Assembly: GCA_947588975.1 (NCBI GenBank)
Contig: CANQAF010000055.1
Location: 1-6,184 of the forward strand
Reading direction: 5' to 3'
DNA: 6,184 nt
Source of the DNA: an uncultured Bacilli bacterium
Lineage (GTDB): Bacteria > Bacillota_I > Bacilli_A > RF39 > UBA660
Made by a program: the position numbers and the translations under genes. The notes beneath the pieces were generated by a model. The model ran no database searches and was not told the DNA's origin. It worked only from the letters and a program-made list of their open reading frames with translations. The first letter of the stretch is position 1; each line of letters opens with the position of its first letter. This document shows positions 5,014-6,184 of the stretch, one piece after another.

Positions 5014-5519
5014 ACAAGTACTCCTTCTTCTTCAAATAATACAACTTTTTTCTTTTTCAGTGATGCTTGTACATCAATGACTCTCTGATTAGAAGAACCT
5101 TTCCATCTTAATAGAGGACTATATAATTCACTTTGATATTGACCATCTACTAAAACATCAATATAGTTCATGATTTCTAAATCTTTTAAATCTCTATCCC
5201 AAAGGAAACCAGACCATACCCACAAATTTTTTTTGGGAAAACGTTCCTTAAATGCTTTTGCAAGTTCTAATGTTCCTTCTCTATTTTTAGGATGTAATGG
5301 TTCCCCACCTAGAATTGACAACCCCACAATATATTCTTTGTCACATAATTCTAATACATGTTCAATGGTATCTTTCGTAAATTCTTTTCCACCATTAAAA
5401 TCATGTGTTTCTGGATTAAAGCATCCTTTACAATGAAAGGTACAACCTTGCATAAAGATAGAAACTCTAACGCCTGGTCCATTGGAAATATCCATTTTTC
5501 TTACTTTATTGTAACGCAT
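5010..5519 (-). CDS. nrdG: Anaerobic ribonucleotide reductase activating protein NrdG
   Basis: NrdG is a radical SAM enzyme that uses a 4Fe-4S cluster and S-adenosylmethionine to make the glycyl radical on NrdD. The cluster motif CTFHCKGC (C26, C30, C33) has the CX3CX2C spacing; GGEP (71-74) and GSSNQRVID (141-149) fit SAM binding and the C-terminal part of the family. The conserved opening MRYNKVRKMDISNGPGVRVSIF is present, given here by its ends M1 and F22. The 169 residues are normal for NrdG. The ATG at 5519 shares one base with the nrdD stop (TAATG), with GAGG seven bases upstream. NrdD lies just before it and dut overlaps its end, forming one transcription unit. The cluster is oxygen-labile, in keeping with an anaerobic cell. 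Confidence 0.96.
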   Translation of the reverse strand: MRYNKVRKMDISNGPGVRVSIFMQGCTFHCKGCFNPETHDFNGGKEFTKDTIEHVLELCDKEYIVGLSILGGEPLHPKNREGTLELAKAFKERFPKKNLWVWSGFLWDRDLKDLEIMNYIDVLVDGQYQSELYSPLLRWKGSSNQRVIDVQASLKKKKVVLFEEEGVLV

Positions 5520-6184
5520 TATACAGCCTCAGCATCTTTGTTGTCGATATGTACAACTCTTTCTTTGATTTCTTGTGTTCTACCTTTATTCCAGAAATTT
5601 GCTCCTATATATCCACAAGTACGACGTGCTACATTTAATTTATCATGATCTCTGTTACCACAGTTTGGACAATACCACTCTAAATCATCATCAATTAAAA
5701 TTTCACCTGTGTATCCACATTCTTGACAATAATCCAACTTAGTATTTAATTCCGCATACATAATGTTATCATAGATAAATTGAATCACTTCCATAACTGC
5801 ATCTAAATTGTTAGATAAATTAGGAGTTTCAATATAAGAAATTGCACCACCTGGACTTAATCTTTGGAATTCGCTTTCTAATTTTAATTTTGTAAAAGCG
5901 TCAATTTCTTCAAATACAGGAACATGATAAGAGTTGGTAATATAATCTCTATCGGTAATTCCTTTGATACGCCCAAAACGTTCTCTTAAGCATTTCGCAA
6001 ATTTATAAGTTGTAGATTCAATAGGAGTTCCATAAACGCTATAATCAATATCTTCGGCAGCCTTCCATTCATTACATTTATCAACCATATGTTGCATTAC
6101 TTCAAGGCCAAATTCTTTTCCTTTTCCATTATCAGTATGGCTATGCCCTGTCATATATTTTACACATTCATAAAGACCTGCATA
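5519..6184 (-). CDS. nrdD: Anaerobic ribonucleoside-triphosphate reductase NrdD, C-terminal part
   Basis: The frame is open to the window edge, so only about the last 221 residues are seen. Upstream of an internal Met (6154) it continues YAGLYECVKY, so that Met is not the start. NrdD is the class III reductase that converts ribonucleotides to deoxyribonucleotides without oxygen. Counting from the Met at 6154, two zinc-binding CXXC pairs are at C143/C146 and C162/C165. The glycyl radical loop RRTCGYIG has G181 (codon GGA at 5614-5612) as the radical site, and the tail is GRTQEIKERVVHI. YGTPIEST and PGGAISYIETPN also fit the family. The substrate-site cysteines of the N-terminal half and the promoter are outside the window. 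NrdG follows with a one-base overlap. Confidence 0.97.
   Translation of the reverse strand, partial: YAGLYECVKYMTGHSHTDNGKGKEFGLEVMQHMVDKCNEWKAAEDIDYSVYGTPIESTTYKFAKCLRERFGRIKGITDRDYITNSYHVPVFEEIDAFTKLKLESEFQRLSPGGAISYIETPNLSNNLDAVMEVIQFIYDNIMYAELNTKLDYCQECGYTGEILIDDDLEWYCPNCGNRDHDKLNVARRTCGYIGANFWNKGRTQEIKERVVHIDNKDAEAV

Noticed and set aside
4882..5648. Plus-strand frames at 4882-5088, 5170-5436 and 5358-5648
   Set aside because: They are antisense to dut, nrdG and nrdD, which have full motif support.

Overview
The window is AT-rich DNA of a low-GC Bacillota (Firmicutes), most like a gut anaerobe of the Erysipelotrichia/Coprobacillaceae type. That placement is inferred from codon bias, strong AGGAGG ribosome binding sites, the anaerobic (class III) ribonucleotide reductase and the FeoB variant. 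TGG is used for Trp and TGA is a normal stop, so this is not a code-4 mollicute.

Layout. Positions 1-204 hold no gene, only two intrinsic terminators: one for a plus-strand gene lying left of the window, one for the minus-strand gene at 205-846. That gene encodes an unrecognised 213-residue protein with a coiled-coil N-terminus and has its own near-consensus promoter. At 908-3222 (minus) is a translationally coupled feoA-feoB ferrous iron uptake operon. Divergent from it, at 3319-3744 (plus), is a DtxR-family metalloregulator carrying all six metal ligands of Bacillus MntR. A perfect 9-bp inverted repeat lies between them and is the obvious operator candidate.

Positions 3745-4095 look empty but are densely organised. 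A good promoter leads into an RNA with a strong Shine-Dalgarno (SD) sequence buried in a hairpin, a 25-codon ORF for a single-pass hydrophobic peptide, and a 3' region. Opposing the 3' region are a promoter-like element and an intrinsic terminator on the other strand, predicting an antisense RNA of about 90 nt. The 5' ends of the two predicted RNAs are near-identical inverted copies (25 of 27 aligned positions in two blocks). This is the architecture of a type I toxin-antitoxin locus, and I do not recognise the peptide. It is the most interesting item in the window.

Positions 4096-6184 (minus) are a compact nucleotide-metabolism operon: nrdD (5' part outside the window), nrdG, dut, and a Nudix hydrolase gene broken by an in-frame TAA inside its catalytic box. 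nrdD/nrdG share one base and nrdG/dut overlap by four. Together they make dNTPs anaerobically and remove dUTP; the Nudix member appears lost. A bidirectional hairpin at 4068-4094 ends this operon and probably also the plus-strand toxin-like transcript.
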